The notes: generated by a model from the sequence alone, not told the origin. Positions 9,017-18,105 are shown, counted from the stretch's first letter. The stretch: DNA of 64,000 nucleotides from Aeromicrobium sp. Root472D3 (GCF_001426485.1 NZ_LMET01000002.1:62001-126000), one strand, 5' to 3'. Program-made: numbers and translations.

Positions 9017-10147
9017 ATGTCCTCCGACAACCACAACCTCGACCGCGCCTCCCAACAGGACGCGCGGGCCTGGTCCACCTTCACCGCAACGAAGTACACC
9101 GCCGCCAGGCGGCAGATCAGGTCACCGCTCGCCCAGGGCTTCCTAGGCGACCGCTTCAGCGCACGGGACCTCATCGCCGTCCTCGACGACCACCCGCTGG
9201 TCGGCGCCGACGAAGACGGTCCTGTCCTTGGCGACAACGGCCACTACGCCGACCGCCCGTGGAGTTTCAACGGGCAGACCGACTACATCGAGCTCGCCCT
9301 GGTCATCGACATGCTTCGCATGTTCACGCCCACCACGGAGGCCGACGCCGCAGTCAGCAGCTACCGGCTCAAGCACACCGCGGAGAAGCTCCTCGCTCCG
9401 CACTGCAGCTACATCTCCAACGGTCGGCTCATCTGGGCAGCTGCTGCCCTCGGACTCCCGCTCGTCCAGACAGACAGCGGTGGCCCGAACCTTCTAATTG
9501 GCGTTTCAGAGGCCGAGCACGACTACGTGCGCCAGCTCGCTGACGGCAGCACCCCGCCGCGAGCGCACCACAACCGTCCCGCCGGCCTCCCGCACCTCCG
9601 TGACGCGCTTGACCGGGTGGCGACCGGCAAGCCGGCAGCCCCTCGGTGGGTGCCCCTGGCCTCCGCGCCTGTCGCCACGCCGTTCCACGACTGGATATCT
9701 GCACAAGCACGGCGGGACGACCCGGTCGGCGACATCGCTCGCGACTACGTCGACGGCATCGCGTACAACCAGCACGGCCCGGCCGATGCTCCGGACGACC
9801 TGCTCACCATCCTCCTCGACGCGGGCGCCTTCGATGCGGTCTACGACGCCGGGGTCCGGGCCATCTCAGAGTGGTTCGCGACGAATCCCGCCGCGACGCC
9901 GGTGCGCACCAAGTTCGTGAGCCGAAGCGCGAGCGAGGTCGGAGGGTTCGGTGGCGCCGAGGGCTATGGCGACATCGAGAAGGTCACCTACCTCTGCCCG
10001 TGCGGTGCGGGTGAGGTCGTCGAGGACCACGACAACATCCCCGGTGCTCGCGACCACGACGTACACATCTGGTGCGACAAGTGCCGCGGAGAGTGGACCT
10101 TCGCGCCCGGTCGGTCCGTGCGCGACTGGGGCCTCATCCCAGTGTAG
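9017..10147 (+). CDS. Unrecognised protein with YozE-like and zinc-ribbon segments
   Basis: A 376-residue protein I cannot assign as a whole. The N-terminal region (KYTAARRQI, then FSARDLIAVLDDHPLVGADEDGP) looks like a fragment recurring in actinobacterial island proteins. At about residues 222-245, FHDWISAQARRDDPVGDIA is a good match to the YozE SAM-like fold (normally FYDWL..Q..RDDPIGDLA). The C-terminus carries a probable zinc ribbon: CPCG, then HDVHIWCDKCRGEW. The ribbon suggests nucleic-acid or protein binding. The ATG follows GAGAAGAG. It is convergent with the next gene across a strong inverted repeat. Confidence 0.7.
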   Translation: MSSDNHNLDRASQQDARAWSTFTATKYTAARRQIRSPLAQGFLGDRFSARDLIAVLDDHPLVGADEDGPVLGDNGHYADRPWSFNGQTDYIELALVIDMLRMFTPTTEADAAVSSYRLKHTAEKLLAPHCSYISNGRLIWAAAALGLPLVQTDSGGPNLLIGVSEAEHDYVRQLADGSTPPRAHHNRPAGLPHLRDALDRVATGKPAAPRWVPLASAPVATPFHDWISAQARRDDPVGDIARDYVDGIAYNQHGPADAPDDLLTILLDAGAFDAVYDAGVRAISEWFATNPAATPVRTKFVSRSASEVGGFGGAEGYGDIEKVTYLCPCGAGEVVEDHDNIPGARDHDVHIWCDKCRGEWTFAPGRSVRDWGLIPV

Positions 10148-10169
10148 TCAGCGGCCAGCGTCGGCGGCT

Positions 10170-10210
10170 GTACACCTTCCTATACTTCGCCAATGTGTAG
10201 GAAGGTGTAC
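10170..10210. terminator. Inverted repeat between convergent genes
   Basis: Perfect 13-bp arms GTACACCTTCCTA and TAGGAAGGTGTAC, extended by three more pairs including one G-U, around a nine-base loop. It sits between the convergent stops at 10147 and 10258, so a bidirectional terminator is the simplest reading; a protein-binding palindrome is possible because the stem is AT-richer than its surroundings. Confidence 0.55.
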
Positions 10211-10257
10211 TAGTCGTTCTGATGGTCGGGAGTGCCCAGCCCGTACTCGCCCCGCCC

Positions 10258-11001
10258 CTACGACTCGTTCATGTCGCCCGCAGAGGCTGCGAAGCGGTCC
10301 TCGATGTCCGTCAGCTTCAAGCGCAGCGGCTCTGAATCGAAAACTTCTGCGATTGCATGGAGAGCAATATCTAGTGCGACAAAGCAGCGACCTTCCAACG
10401 ATTCACCGCGCGACGCGTGCGGCTTACGGGAGAGGTGGTAAATGTCGTCAACTTGCTCTAGGTACGGGGTTGCCGACGCCTGAGTGGCGTGGCTCAGGGA
10501 CGTTTCACTAAGCCACGCTACGTACACGTGGGCTAGCTCAGTGACCTCGAACCTCTCAGCGATGTTTCCACCGCCTTTCACATGGGGCGCAGACGGCTGT
10601 GATTCGATTTGCGCTACGAGTTCGGCCCATGCCGCGGGCCACTTCGGGTCATCCGGATCCAGGTCTTGCGCTTCGGCGGCTGAAAGTGCTCTTTTGAGGT
10701 TTCCCGCCCACCGCTTGTGTGAGTTGTGCAGCCCACCGAGTCCTGCATCCTGGACTTGCCGGAGCCAGTGCATTCCGACCGCGTTCTCGAGCGCCGCACG
10801 AACCAAGGGGCTAGTTGCGCTCGCTAGCCCCGCGTCGTGGACGACGAGAGCAGCTTTCACTGTGTCGATTGTCTGGACGAGCCACCCGTGCATGACGGCC
10901 AGGACCGCGCTTTCGGTCGACGCGCCGAGGTTGTCCTCGCACAGTTGAAGTAGTTCTTGCAGGAGGAGCTTGTGGTTGTTGGGCAACGACTCGTGACTCA
11001 C
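10258..11001 (-). CDS. DUF5677-like helical protein
   Basis: A 247-residue, mostly alpha-helical protein. The segment SATSPLVRAALENAVGMHWLRQ (about residues 61-82) resembles the core of DUF5677 and related HEPN-like families found on islands and near defence genes; the rest is divergent. Start is a GTG at 11001 with GGAAGA eight bases upstream. No catalytic motif is certain. It is separated from the genes on both sides and is probably a single-gene unit. Confidence 0.6.
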   Translation of the reverse strand: MSHESLPNNHKLLLQELLQLCEDNLGASTESAVLAVMHGWLVQTIDTVKAALVVHDAGLASATSPLVRAALENAVGMHWLRQVQDAGLGGLHNSHKRWAGNLKRALSAAEAQDLDPDDPKWPAAWAELVAQIESQPSAPHVKGGGNIAERFEVTELAHVYVAWLSETSLSHATQASATPYLEQVDDIYHLSRKPHASRGESLEGRCFVALDIALHAIAEVFDSEPLRLKLTDIEDRFAASAGDMNES

Positions 11002-11063
11002 GGGTCAAGTCTTCCGCAAGGTCGTACCTTGCCTGCACATTTTCGCCCGGATCTGGCACCCGT

Positions 11064-11360
11064 TTGGGTCAAGACGCAGCCCGTGTTGGACTCGAAAGGG
11101 TGCTCCGCGCGGCAGCGCTGAGCGTTGGTCTTGCCGTATGCACGGAGCCGAAGCTCGACGGAACTCGCCAAGGTCAGTACAAAGGCATGGGCGCTCTTCT
11201 CGCGTCGCTCCGCGGGGTGGTTCCCGAGCCGGACCGTCAGTACCTGCTGACGCTGCTCTCGGACTCCCTCGTGCCCAATCTACGTAACGACATCCTCCAT
11301 GGGCTGCACACGCACGTTACCGAGCAAGATGCTTCTCTGATTTCCACGCAATGCTGGTAG
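11064..11360 (+). pseudogene. Remnant of a HEPN-like gene
   Basis: A 98-residue frame without a convincing start or ribosome site. It ends in YLLTLLSDSLVPNLRNDILHGL, where RNDILH fits the R-x4-H HEPN motif that usually lies near the C-terminus of much longer proteins. The N-terminal part of such a protein is missing upstream, where the DUF5677-like gene begins on the other strand. It is best read as the 3' stub of a broken defence-type gene. Confidence 0.35.
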
Positions 11361-11516
11361 TCGCGACTTGGAGTGGGGCGGACCGCCAAGGGCTCTAGGT
11401 TTACCCAGGCATCTCGCGGTCGTGCCGCGAGCACAGTCGGAGTCCGGTCTCGTGGACCTCTAGGAGGCTGCGCCCCGCACGCCGCTGCAATTCCGTCGCA
11501 AGATTCTTGCGCCAAA

Positions 11517-11942
11517 TCAGAGTTCGAGGGTGAGGAGTTCTTGACCGTGCGCGAATTTGTGCTCGACCCAGGATCCGCAGGATGACTCCGTGGGGTTGAC
11601 GTCTCTCCAGGCGTATTCGAGGGACGCCTCGGGGTAGAACTCGGCAAGGACGCGGACGTGATCCGCAATGTCCATGTTGCTGCGAAACTCCTTGAGTAGC
11701 CGCATGTGGGTGTTGAAGGGATCGGTCCAGATTGTTTCGCTGGTCTCTGTCAACAGTGGTTGCTGATCGGGAGATGGCCATAGGAATTCTGTTTCCGGTC
11801 CGGGATTCAGGTCATGAACGGCGTACGCGAACGCTATGACGTCGTGCTTGTCGGTGGCTTTCTCAAGTTGTCTGCGGATCCGGTAGGCCTCGGAGAAGGT
11901 GCTTTCTACGATGAGGCGGATTTGGAACTTCGGCTCGGACAT
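11517..11942 (-). CDS. Hypothetical protein, third gene of the 1115-residue operon
   Basis: A 141-residue protein of unknown family. The ATG at 11942 has AAGGAG five bases upstream, which supports it over an upstream in-frame start. The sequence reads as a compact globular domain: FQIRLIVESTFSEAYRIRRQLEKA, then DVIAFAYAVHDLNP. It lies on the same strand as, and 137 bases beyond, the short gene at 12080-12292, so it may be the last gene of that operon. Confidence 0.6.
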   Translation of the reverse strand: MSEPKFQIRLIVESTFSEAYRIRRQLEKATDKHDVIAFAYAVHDLNPGPETEFLWPSPDQQPLLTETSETIWTDPFNTHMRLLKEFRSNMDIADHVRVLAEFYPEASLEYAWRDVNPTESSCGSWVEHKFAHGQELLTLEL

Positions 11943-12079
11943 TGCTCTCCTTGTTTGTGAATGGGGGTGCTGCGAAGAAGATGGTGCGGACCTCTGGGGG
12001 TGCCGCAATCGAGCCCGCACGCGTTGCGCGACTTCACGACGACAGTTCCTGGGTCAGACGACTTTCAGAAGCCTGATGT

Positions 12080-12292
12080 CTAGTCGGGCGTGCGTACATC
12101 GGAATCACGCTCGTGCGTGTTGGGCTCCGTAGTTACGACGCGGATCTGTGCCTGGTGACCATCCACGGTTACTGGGTCAAACGGCTGAGCGTTCATCAGC
12201 TCGCGGAGTTCGTCCCAGCTGAGGGCGTTCCATTTTTGGATGCGAGCCGCGGTGTCGGTGGCTGAGCGTGTTGGGGCATGAGGGGTGGGCAT
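12080..12292 (-). CDS. Small hypothetical protein
   Basis: A 70-residue frame starting 58 bases after the stop of the 1115-residue gene on the same strand. It contains RIQKWNALSWDELRELMNAQPFD, a plausible helix, and an acidic-basic tail. The ribosome site (AGAGGGG) is close to the ATG. No family recognised; it could be a small partner protein or a spurious frame. Confidence 0.4.
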   Translation of the reverse strand: MPTPHAPTRSATDTAARIQKWNALSWDELRELMNAQPFDPVTVDGHQAQIRVVTTEPNTHERDSDVRTPD

Positions 12293-12350
12293 GCCCCTCT
12301 ACGGTTCGGGATCCGTATCCGCCTGCACGCATCCGTTGCGACACGATGTC

Positions 12351-15300
12351 CTAGGACGTGACCCAGGTGCTGGGTTCGCGTTTGTAGAAGGACTCGGTGT
12401 TGGCGGTGGGGATCCCCAGCGTTGCGATCGATGCGCGGTGCTCACCGTGGGGGTTATCTCCGGGGTAGACGTAGACGAGGACGCTCTTGGTCAGGCGGAT
12501 GGCGACGTCGCCGCCGTTGGTGGTGATGTACTCCGCGAGGTCTCGGTGAACGTCGTCGACGATCCGTGGGTCGAGGTAGACGCGCCGTCCCCGCAACGGA
12601 CGGCTGATCTGAGCTTTGTCGGGTCGCTTGGCTCGCGGGGAGCGTTCACGGATGGTGCTGTCCTCACGAGGCAGGCAACCGGTGTCCGGCAGCGGCGCTT
12701 CTGGTCCGGGGTCGTGCAGCCCGGGTTGCAGGAAGACGCGGACGTCTGACTTTCGGCCGGCGGCGTGGCTGCCGCGTCCGAATCGTCCGCTCCAGGGCCG
12801 CAGGTAGTCAGCGGGGAACCTGACCTTGGACATCGTTTTGCTGGGGCATCGCCGGCAGGTGGGGCACAGCACGCCGAACCCGGTCTCGGTCTCCGGCAGG
12901 CGGAGGATGATCGTGCACCACGAGGCGTTGCCGCGCAGACGATCGGGGCAGTCCTCGTGTGGGCATTCGCGCAGACTGATGACGCGCTCGGCCATCGGCA
13001 TAGGCATGCCGCCACGGGAGAAGTTCTTCGTGAAGTACGCAATCGGCTTCGTAGCGCTGCTGCCGGGGGAGTTGGACCCACCACGGGTCAGCATCATGAT
13101 GTCTTCGGCCGAGAGTCCGCTGGCCTCAATGAGGTCGGGCAAGGTCATGGATCCGCCGGCCGCCTTGAGCAGTCCCGCGACTGCGCGTGGGTGGACGAAG
13201 CTGCCGCGGCACAACGACCAAGAGTTGACGGCCGCGACTCCGATGTAGGTGGTCTTGATGTGGTCGGCGAATCCCGGGTCGATGCCTCGGAGGGCTTCGT
13301 GCTGGTCGCTGACTGTCGCCCACAGGACGCGCCGTGCAGCAGGAGAGAAGTGCTCCATCGCTGCTGCCAGCAGCTGGCTGTCGGTCACCACGGCGGACAT
13401 GACTCGTCGGATCTCGCTGTAGGCGTAAGAGTTCTTCGCCGACGAACGCGCGAGGCCGGCAGCTTCGGCAATGTCTGCCACGTCCTGGCCGTCGTAGAGG
13501 AAAGCCCAGGCCATGGCTTCGGCCTTCTTGCGGCCTCTAGTTGTTCCGTCGTGCGCGGTGTTCGCGACGTTCCCAGACAGTGGGACAAGCACGTCCATAC
13601 CAGTCTTGGGATCTGCCAGGACCATGTTGCACGACCAGTCCACGGACGGGCGACTGCCAGGAACGCTGATGGGTGTCATGGTCCAGTCGGTCAGGAAGTA
13701 GCCGCACGCCTGGTTCAGCCACGGCGGTGCGGAGCCCGTGCACTTCTGAAGAGCGACGGCCGTGAACTCGGCGGTGGCGGACTCCACTTCGTGCTCAGAC
13801 GAGGGTGCCTTCGCCGTCTGCTTCGCAGTCAGATTCTCCGCCTTCGCGAGAAGCCGCTCGGCGTCGGCAACTCGGCTCTTCGCGCGCTCGAGCGCAGCCA
13901 GGGCTCTCTTGGCTTCGCGGATGTTGGTCTCGGACGGATCCCTGCGGACGCGTCCGGCTGCACGGGCGTTTCCATCTTCCGCGCCGGCAAGCTGGTCCTC
14001 GGCGTCGACCAAATCTTCCCGCGCTTCCTGGAGCTGTCGGCGAGCGTGGTCGGCCGTTGACTCGGCGACGGGCGCAGCCTGGTAGACCGGCATGGTCGTT
14101 GACTGCGTGGACGAATCCAACGCAAGCAGGGCGGCCTCCATAACCTTGCCAACGGATGCGTGCAGAAGTGCTGGTCGCAGTGTGGCGTGGGACGGGCCCA
14201 TGGTGGTGCGCTCCCACCCCATAGCGAGTCCGCGGATGTAGGCCTCGTCCAGCGGGCGAGAGTGAAGCGCGTACCTAGCCTTGGTCTGGACCTTCCACTG
14301 GGTGCCGGTCTCGAGGTCGTCCCACCCGATCACGCCAGCAAGCGGCAGCCGCTCACCAGTCGTCGCTGCTTTCCGAGCAGCCTTCTGCTCATCGGTCTGA
14401 GGAAAGCGGCGTCTCAGGACTGCTTCCCACTCTTGTTCAGAGATGCCCCACCCTCCCTCAGGGACGGGGAAGTCAATCCTGCACCGGTAGTACTTGCCGT
14501 CATGGGTCACGATTAGCTCGGCGTCGTCCAGCTCCAGGTTCAGCTCGGTCTTGACCTTCACGTCTTTGTAGAAGTGCCCTTTCTGCCATCCTTCGATGTA
14601 GTTCTTCTTCAGTAGGTTCTTTGCTGCGCGCCCCTGAGAGGCGGCCGGCAAGTCGGAAAGAAGAATGCCTTTGCGAAGGTCTTCTGGCCTCCGAGAGGGC
14701 AGTCCGAAGCCAGCAGCGACAGCGCCGACTGCCTCCCAGTCGGTCACGCCCCTTGTCCCGGCCTTGTCTTTGAGAACCTCGTCAACAAGAGAGCGCAGAA
14801 TGCGCCTGGCCGTGTCCAGGTCTTCGGCCGGTTCGATGCGGTGCTTACGCAGAGTCTCGATGGTCCGGCCTGTTCGCGAGTCGGTTTCGACCATCCTGAC
14901 GGGCTGATGGGTGAATGGAACGTACTCGTGGGACTCGTACCAACCCCCGTCAGCTTGGAGTAGGACTTCGGCCCGGTTCATCCCCTTGATCAACGAGTTG
15001 ACTGCCGAGTCCTCCATCAACGAACCGAACGAGAACGCCTGCTGCGCGGCCGCGTCAGTTAGATCGACCTTCTCGGGCTTGAACACCACAGCTGCGCAAT
15101 GGATGAACGTCGCCTTCAGCGCGGCACCGTGCTTCTCGCTTCGCACGAAACGCCCGTGCTCGCGAGCATGGACCTCGGGCCGGAATGACGGCTCGGTCGA
15201 GCGGCCGGTCTCGGTGATGTGGCGAACAACTGTCGACAAGATCTCGGTGAACGCATTCGAGTCACGGTCTGGTGTCGCGCCTTTGATGTCGTTGGCGCGG

Positions 15301-15698
15301 GCTGACGTCAAGAGGTAGAGGAACAGCGTCTGCCCGACGTGCAGAATGAGGCCGATCTGTGCTTCTCCCTTCCCGCCAGGAGCATGTCCGAGACGAAGTA
15401 CGAAGACGCTGTCGCCAAGCTGCTCGCGCGTCGTGACGCCGATCTCGTCGTTGCGGATGAGGTCGAAACCGAGGTCCAGCGCCTGAGCCACATCGGGCAG
15501 TGTCTTGTCGATGGAGGCGAAGGAGGTCTTCGCGCTCGCGATCCAATCCTCCCTGTCGCCGCTGGACGTCCTGATAAGCCGTGTCCTGAGAATGAGGCCG
15601 CCCTGGGCGGCGGCCTCCGAACTGCGGAGTCTGAGCCACGTCTGAAGTTGGGCAAAGTTCGATCGGATAGCGACAGGGCCGCGGCGGTGCTTGCTCAT
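12351..15698 (-). CDS. Large unrecognised protein with coiled coil, HTH and zinc ribbon
   Basis: A 1115-residue protein with a strong ribosome site (AGGAGG) before its ATG. I recognise no family for residues 1-540. Residues about 548-626 form a charged Ala/Glu/Arg-rich coiled coil. Residues 738-762 (QDVADIAEAAGLARSSAKNS) look like a helix-turn-helix, and a second HTH-like stretch lies at 851-870 (MTLPDLIEASGLSAEDIMML). A zinc ribbon follows with C912, C917 and the pair C945/C948. The domain order loosely recalls DNA-binding ends of large recombinases or transposition regulators, but no Ser-recombinase (YxRxS) or Tyr-recombinase motifs are seen. It heads a minus-strand operon with two small genes. 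Function unknown. Confidence 0.82.
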   Translation of the reverse strand: MSKHRRGPVAIRSNFAQLQTWLRLRSSEAAAQGGLILRTRLIRTSSGDREDWIASAKTSFASIDKTLPDVAQALDLGFDLIRNDEIGVTTREQLGDSVFVLRLGHAPGGKGEAQIGLILHVGQTLFLYLLTSARANDIKGATPDRDSNAFTEILSTVVRHITETGRSTEPSFRPEVHAREHGRFVRSEKHGAALKATFIHCAAVVFKPEKVDLTDAAAQQAFSFGSLMEDSAVNSLIKGMNRAEVLLQADGGWYESHEYVPFTHQPVRMVETDSRTGRTIETLRKHRIEPAEDLDTARRILRSLVDEVLKDKAGTRGVTDWEAVGAVAAGFGLPSRRPEDLRKGILLSDLPAASQGRAAKNLLKKNYIEGWQKGHFYKDVKVKTELNLELDDAELIVTHDGKYYRCRIDFPVPEGGWGISEQEWEAVLRRRFPQTDEQKAARKAATTGERLPLAGVIGWDDLETGTQWKVQTKARYALHSRPLDEAYIRGLAMGWERTTMGPSHATLRPALLHASVGKVMEAALLALDSSTQSTTMPVYQAAPVAESTADHARRQLQEAREDLVDAEDQLAGAEDGNARAAGRVRRDPSETNIREAKRALAALERAKSRVADAERLLAKAENLTAKQTAKAPSSEHEVESATAEFTAVALQKCTGSAPPWLNQACGYFLTDWTMTPISVPGSRPSVDWSCNMVLADPKTGMDVLVPLSGNVANTAHDGTTRGRKKAEAMAWAFLYDGQDVADIAEAAGLARSSAKNSYAYSEIRRVMSAVVTDSQLLAAAMEHFSPAARRVLWATVSDQHEALRGIDPGFADHIKTTYIGVAAVNSWSLCRGSFVHPRAVAGLLKAAGGSMTLPDLIEASGLSAEDIMMLTRGGSNSPGSSATKPIAYFTKNFSRGGMPMPMAERVISLRECPHEDCPDRLRGNASWCTIILRLPETETGFGVLCPTCRRCPSKTMSKVRFPADYLRPWSGRFGRGSHAAGRKSDVRVFLQPGLHDPGPEAPLPDTGCLPREDSTIRERSPRAKRPDKAQISRPLRGRRVYLDPRIVDDVHRDLAEYITTNGGDVAIRLTKSVLVYVYPGDNPHGEHRASIATLGIPTANTESFYKREPSTWVTS

Positions 15699-16851
15699 GG
15701 TGCCTCCTAGGCGTCGGTGATGCCTAGGACAGTGCGGGCCGCGAACCTTCGTGCAATGGGTACGTGCAGACCGAAGAGGACTGCTCAGTCAGCCGGTACC
15801 GCTTACCGCGAGACGGACTCTTTGCTGGAACCGCCGCCGCCAGGTCGGCGTCGACTCTCTGCCCATTCACCCTTCAATGGCAGTTCAGCTCGAGGCGATG
15901 CTGGGAGGAGTCATCGTTGAGGTCGCGTGGTGCGCCTCGCCAGTGCGATGCGCTACCCGCCGGTGTAGCCCAGGCACACGGGACCAGCTCGCGAGTTCGG
16001 TTGATGAAGCGTCGCGGGTGCGCGACAGCCGTCCGCGCATCCGCCGTCGGCGGCAGGCTCGGCCGGCAGGTGAGCGCTCGGAGTCGGAGACATTGGAAGT
16101 CTTGGGATTCAAGCAGCGTCTACAGGATGTTCGCCTGAGAACCAATTCGCGAAGATCCACCACGCGCTCCGGAGCCTGTCACCACTCGCACATCCCATCC
16201 CTGAAGTATCTGTCTGCTGCGTGGATCACTTCCCCGGTCTCTTACGCGGCGCTGATGTGGAAAGTGAAGTCAAGGCCGCTATGGAGTGATGAGAGATCGC
16301 TGATAGCAACCAGAGGAGATGTCGCGCCCACGAATTCGAACGCGCGGCCGCCCTCTCCGTAGAGGTTTTCAGGTCGGTGCCACGTTCTGATGGTGAATGA
16401 GTCAAGACCCTGCCCGGACGCAACGCGACCTGCTTGTCGAACCTCCAGATGGGCTCCAGCCGGGATCCTTCATCAACCGACACCACATCTCGGAAGTTGA
16501 GGCGGTCTTGTCGAAGGCTGGCCCTCATGCGGCGTACGACGGCTTCGACTCCTTGAGGCGGTCAGCTGAATCGTGAATCTAAGTCTCATGACAGGCCTTC
16601 CGGACCATGGGTGGGGACGGCCTGATGTGCGGCGTCTAAGTGCGACCGTCTGCTGAGGCCGAACGTTCGCAATGGTGCACGTGCACTCGGGGCCAGCCGG
16701 AACTCTGACTCGAGGCGCCCGTGCCGATGCGGCGACGTGCAAGGCGGGCTCGATTGCGCGCAAGTAGTCGTTGCGCACGGTCTGAGGTGCAGTCACCATC
16801 CGGTGCCTGCATCACACGACGCATCCCCACGGTGTGTCAGAAGGAGAGAAC
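15699..16851. other. 1.15-kb stretch without a supported gene
   Basis: Several short frames exist on both strands but none has a ribosome site plus consistent codon use, and translations are rich in Arg/Ser as in non-coding GC-rich DNA. The start region of the 1115-residue gene lies at the left edge and that of the 181-residue gene at the right edge. It may hold decayed genes or regulatory sites. Confidence 0.5.
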
Positions 16852-17397
16852 ATGAGCGGTTACGTGTACGACTGCGAGGCGCTGGTCGTCGAGGCTGGAA
16901 GCGGAATGGTCCTGTTGCGAGGCACGCACTCGGAGCATGGTGGGGAGGTGAGCACTTGGCTGCGTGGCGTCGGCATCGGGACCACACTGGACCAGGTGAT
17001 GGCCTTCGCGTTGGCCGACAGGCAGAGACCGGCCCTGCTGGACATCGGCGGGTTTGGTCTCGTGAGCTGTCAGGAGTCGCACCGGTTGCTGTCGCGTCTG
17101 GTGCGGGCGGCGATCGAGGCCACTTCCACGGCCGACAAGTACGAGGTGACGATGCTGCGTGGGCCGGGAGATGCGCCCACGGACCCGTTCTGCCACGCGT
17201 GTGGACACGGCAGCACCTTGTCGATTCACGACAGCGACTGGCCGCAGCGATGCGATCAACGCGGCCACCAAGCGTTCGGCGCCAAGGAGGATGAGACCTG
17301 GGAAGAGAGCCTCGATCGTCACCGACGAGAGATGAGTAGTTGGCAGTTCCGGTCCGACATGGGACTGATCCCTCCGATGACGGTCTTGGCGCCCTGA
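16852..17397 (+). CDS. Hypothetical 181-residue protein
   Basis: The ATG at 16852 has an excellent ribosome site (AAGGAGAG, seven bases upstream). Residues 1-60 form a likely beta-rich region (YVYDCEALVVEAGSGMVLLRG), the middle is helical, and a CHACGHG pair of cysteines plus a later Cys suggests a small metal site. The C-terminus is charged with several Trp. I recognise no family. It is a single gene closed by a 16-bp perfect terminator, so it is a self-contained unit in the island. Confidence 0.7.
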   Translation: MSGYVYDCEALVVEAGSGMVLLRGTHSEHGGEVSTWLRGVGIGTTLDQVMAFALADRQRPALLDIGGFGLVSCQESHRLLSRLVRAAIEATSTADKYEVTMLRGPGDAPTDPFCHACGHGSTLSIHDSDWPQRCDQRGHQAFGAKEDETWEESLDRHRREMSSWQFRSDMGLIPPMTVLAP

Positions 17398-17436
17398 CCG
17401 ACGCCCGGCAACACTGACCCAGATTTCGGCACCATC

Positions 17437-17471
17437 AAGACGACCCCCACGCAGCGCGTGGGGGTCGTCTT
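17437..17471 (+). terminator. Strong hairpin terminator
   Basis: A 16-bp perfect stem beginning AAGACGACCCCC with a three-base loop, 39 bases after the stop at 17397. There is no long U-run, but stem strength makes it a likely terminator, possibly acting in both directions because the arm ends read AAGA / TCTT. Confidence 0.75.
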
Positions 17472-17577
17472 CGTGCTGGCCGGTGCTCTTTGGTGGCGGA
17501 GACCATGGTGTGAATGATTGCGTGCCAACGTTTGGACGCGGACCGTGTAGTTGTCTCGCGCGGGACTGGACGGCAGA

Positions 17578-17943
17578 TCAGTGGTGAGGGTCCTGCAAGA
17601 ACAGCAGGTCGGTCACGGCGGCGAGGCCCGTGACGTGGAGCCACGTGCGGCCTTGGCTGGCCGACTGGTACCAAGAGCGGCTGAACGACCAAGACCGGCT
17701 CATCCGGGCGATGGCTGTTCGGTCGGTCAGGTCCTTGCGCGGGCGCCTCGACACCTCAGCTTTCGGGTCGGGCCGGGTGGCCACGGCTACGACGAGCCGG
17801 TGCTGAAGCTCGGCGAACCGGCGACTGAGCTCATCACCTCCGGCCGGGACGGTCCAGTCGATGGCCGCGGTCGTGCCGAAGGCATAGTCGGGAACCGCGT
17901 AGTCCCTGGGCTTGAGCAGCAGGGTGGGGGATCGTTTAGACAT
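17578..17943 (-). CDS. Hypothetical protein, possible regulator
   Basis: A 121-residue protein transcribed away from the E2-E1 cassette. The part TAIARMSRSWSFSRSWYQSASQGRTWLHVTG followed by a hydrophobic end resembles short helical DNA-binding-type segments seen in actinobacterial hypothetical proteins. The ATG at 17943 lacks a clear ribosome site. It faces the small-protein/E2-E1 operon across a 160-bp spacer that holds a long inverted repeat, the arrangement expected of a divergent local regulator; this is inference. Confidence 0.45.
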   Translation of the reverse strand: MSKRSPTLLLKPRDYAVPDYAFGTTAAIDWTVPAGGDELSRRFAELQHRLVVAVATRPDPKAEVSRRPRKDLTDRTAIARMSRSWSFSRSWYQSASQGRTWLHVTGLAAVTDLLFLQDPHH

Positions 17944-17994
17944 GACGCGGACCGTCGAGGCGACCGGCCAGAGACAACCCCTTCGGTGACTCCC

Positions 17995-18043
17995 TGTGGC
18001 AACTTTTGCGCGAGTCCCGCGTGGTCGCGCAAAAGTTGCTACA
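17995..18043. promoter_or_regulatory. Long inverted repeat upstream of E2-E1 cassette
   Basis: Two 19-base arms (17995-18013 and 18025-18043) with one mismatch, centred on an 11-base spacer. The core is GCAACTTTTGCGCGA and its complement TCGCGCAAAAGTTGC. It lies between the divergent gene ending its 5' side at 17943 and the small gene starting near 18106. It could be an operator or a leader-RNA hairpin. Confidence 0.6.
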
Positions 18044-18105
18044 CGGGTGGATCCGAGGTCAGGTGTCCGCTCAACTGGTCATTCACGACGGCGATGGGAG
18101 GCATC

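Noticed and set aside
12351..15698. Large serine recombinase
   Set aside because: The coiled coil and zinc ribbon recall one, but the N-terminal YxRxS catalytic block is absent.
15751..16362. 203-codon plus-strand frame upstream of the 181-residue gene
   Set aside because: No ribosome site, poor codon pattern and composition typical of non-coding DNA.
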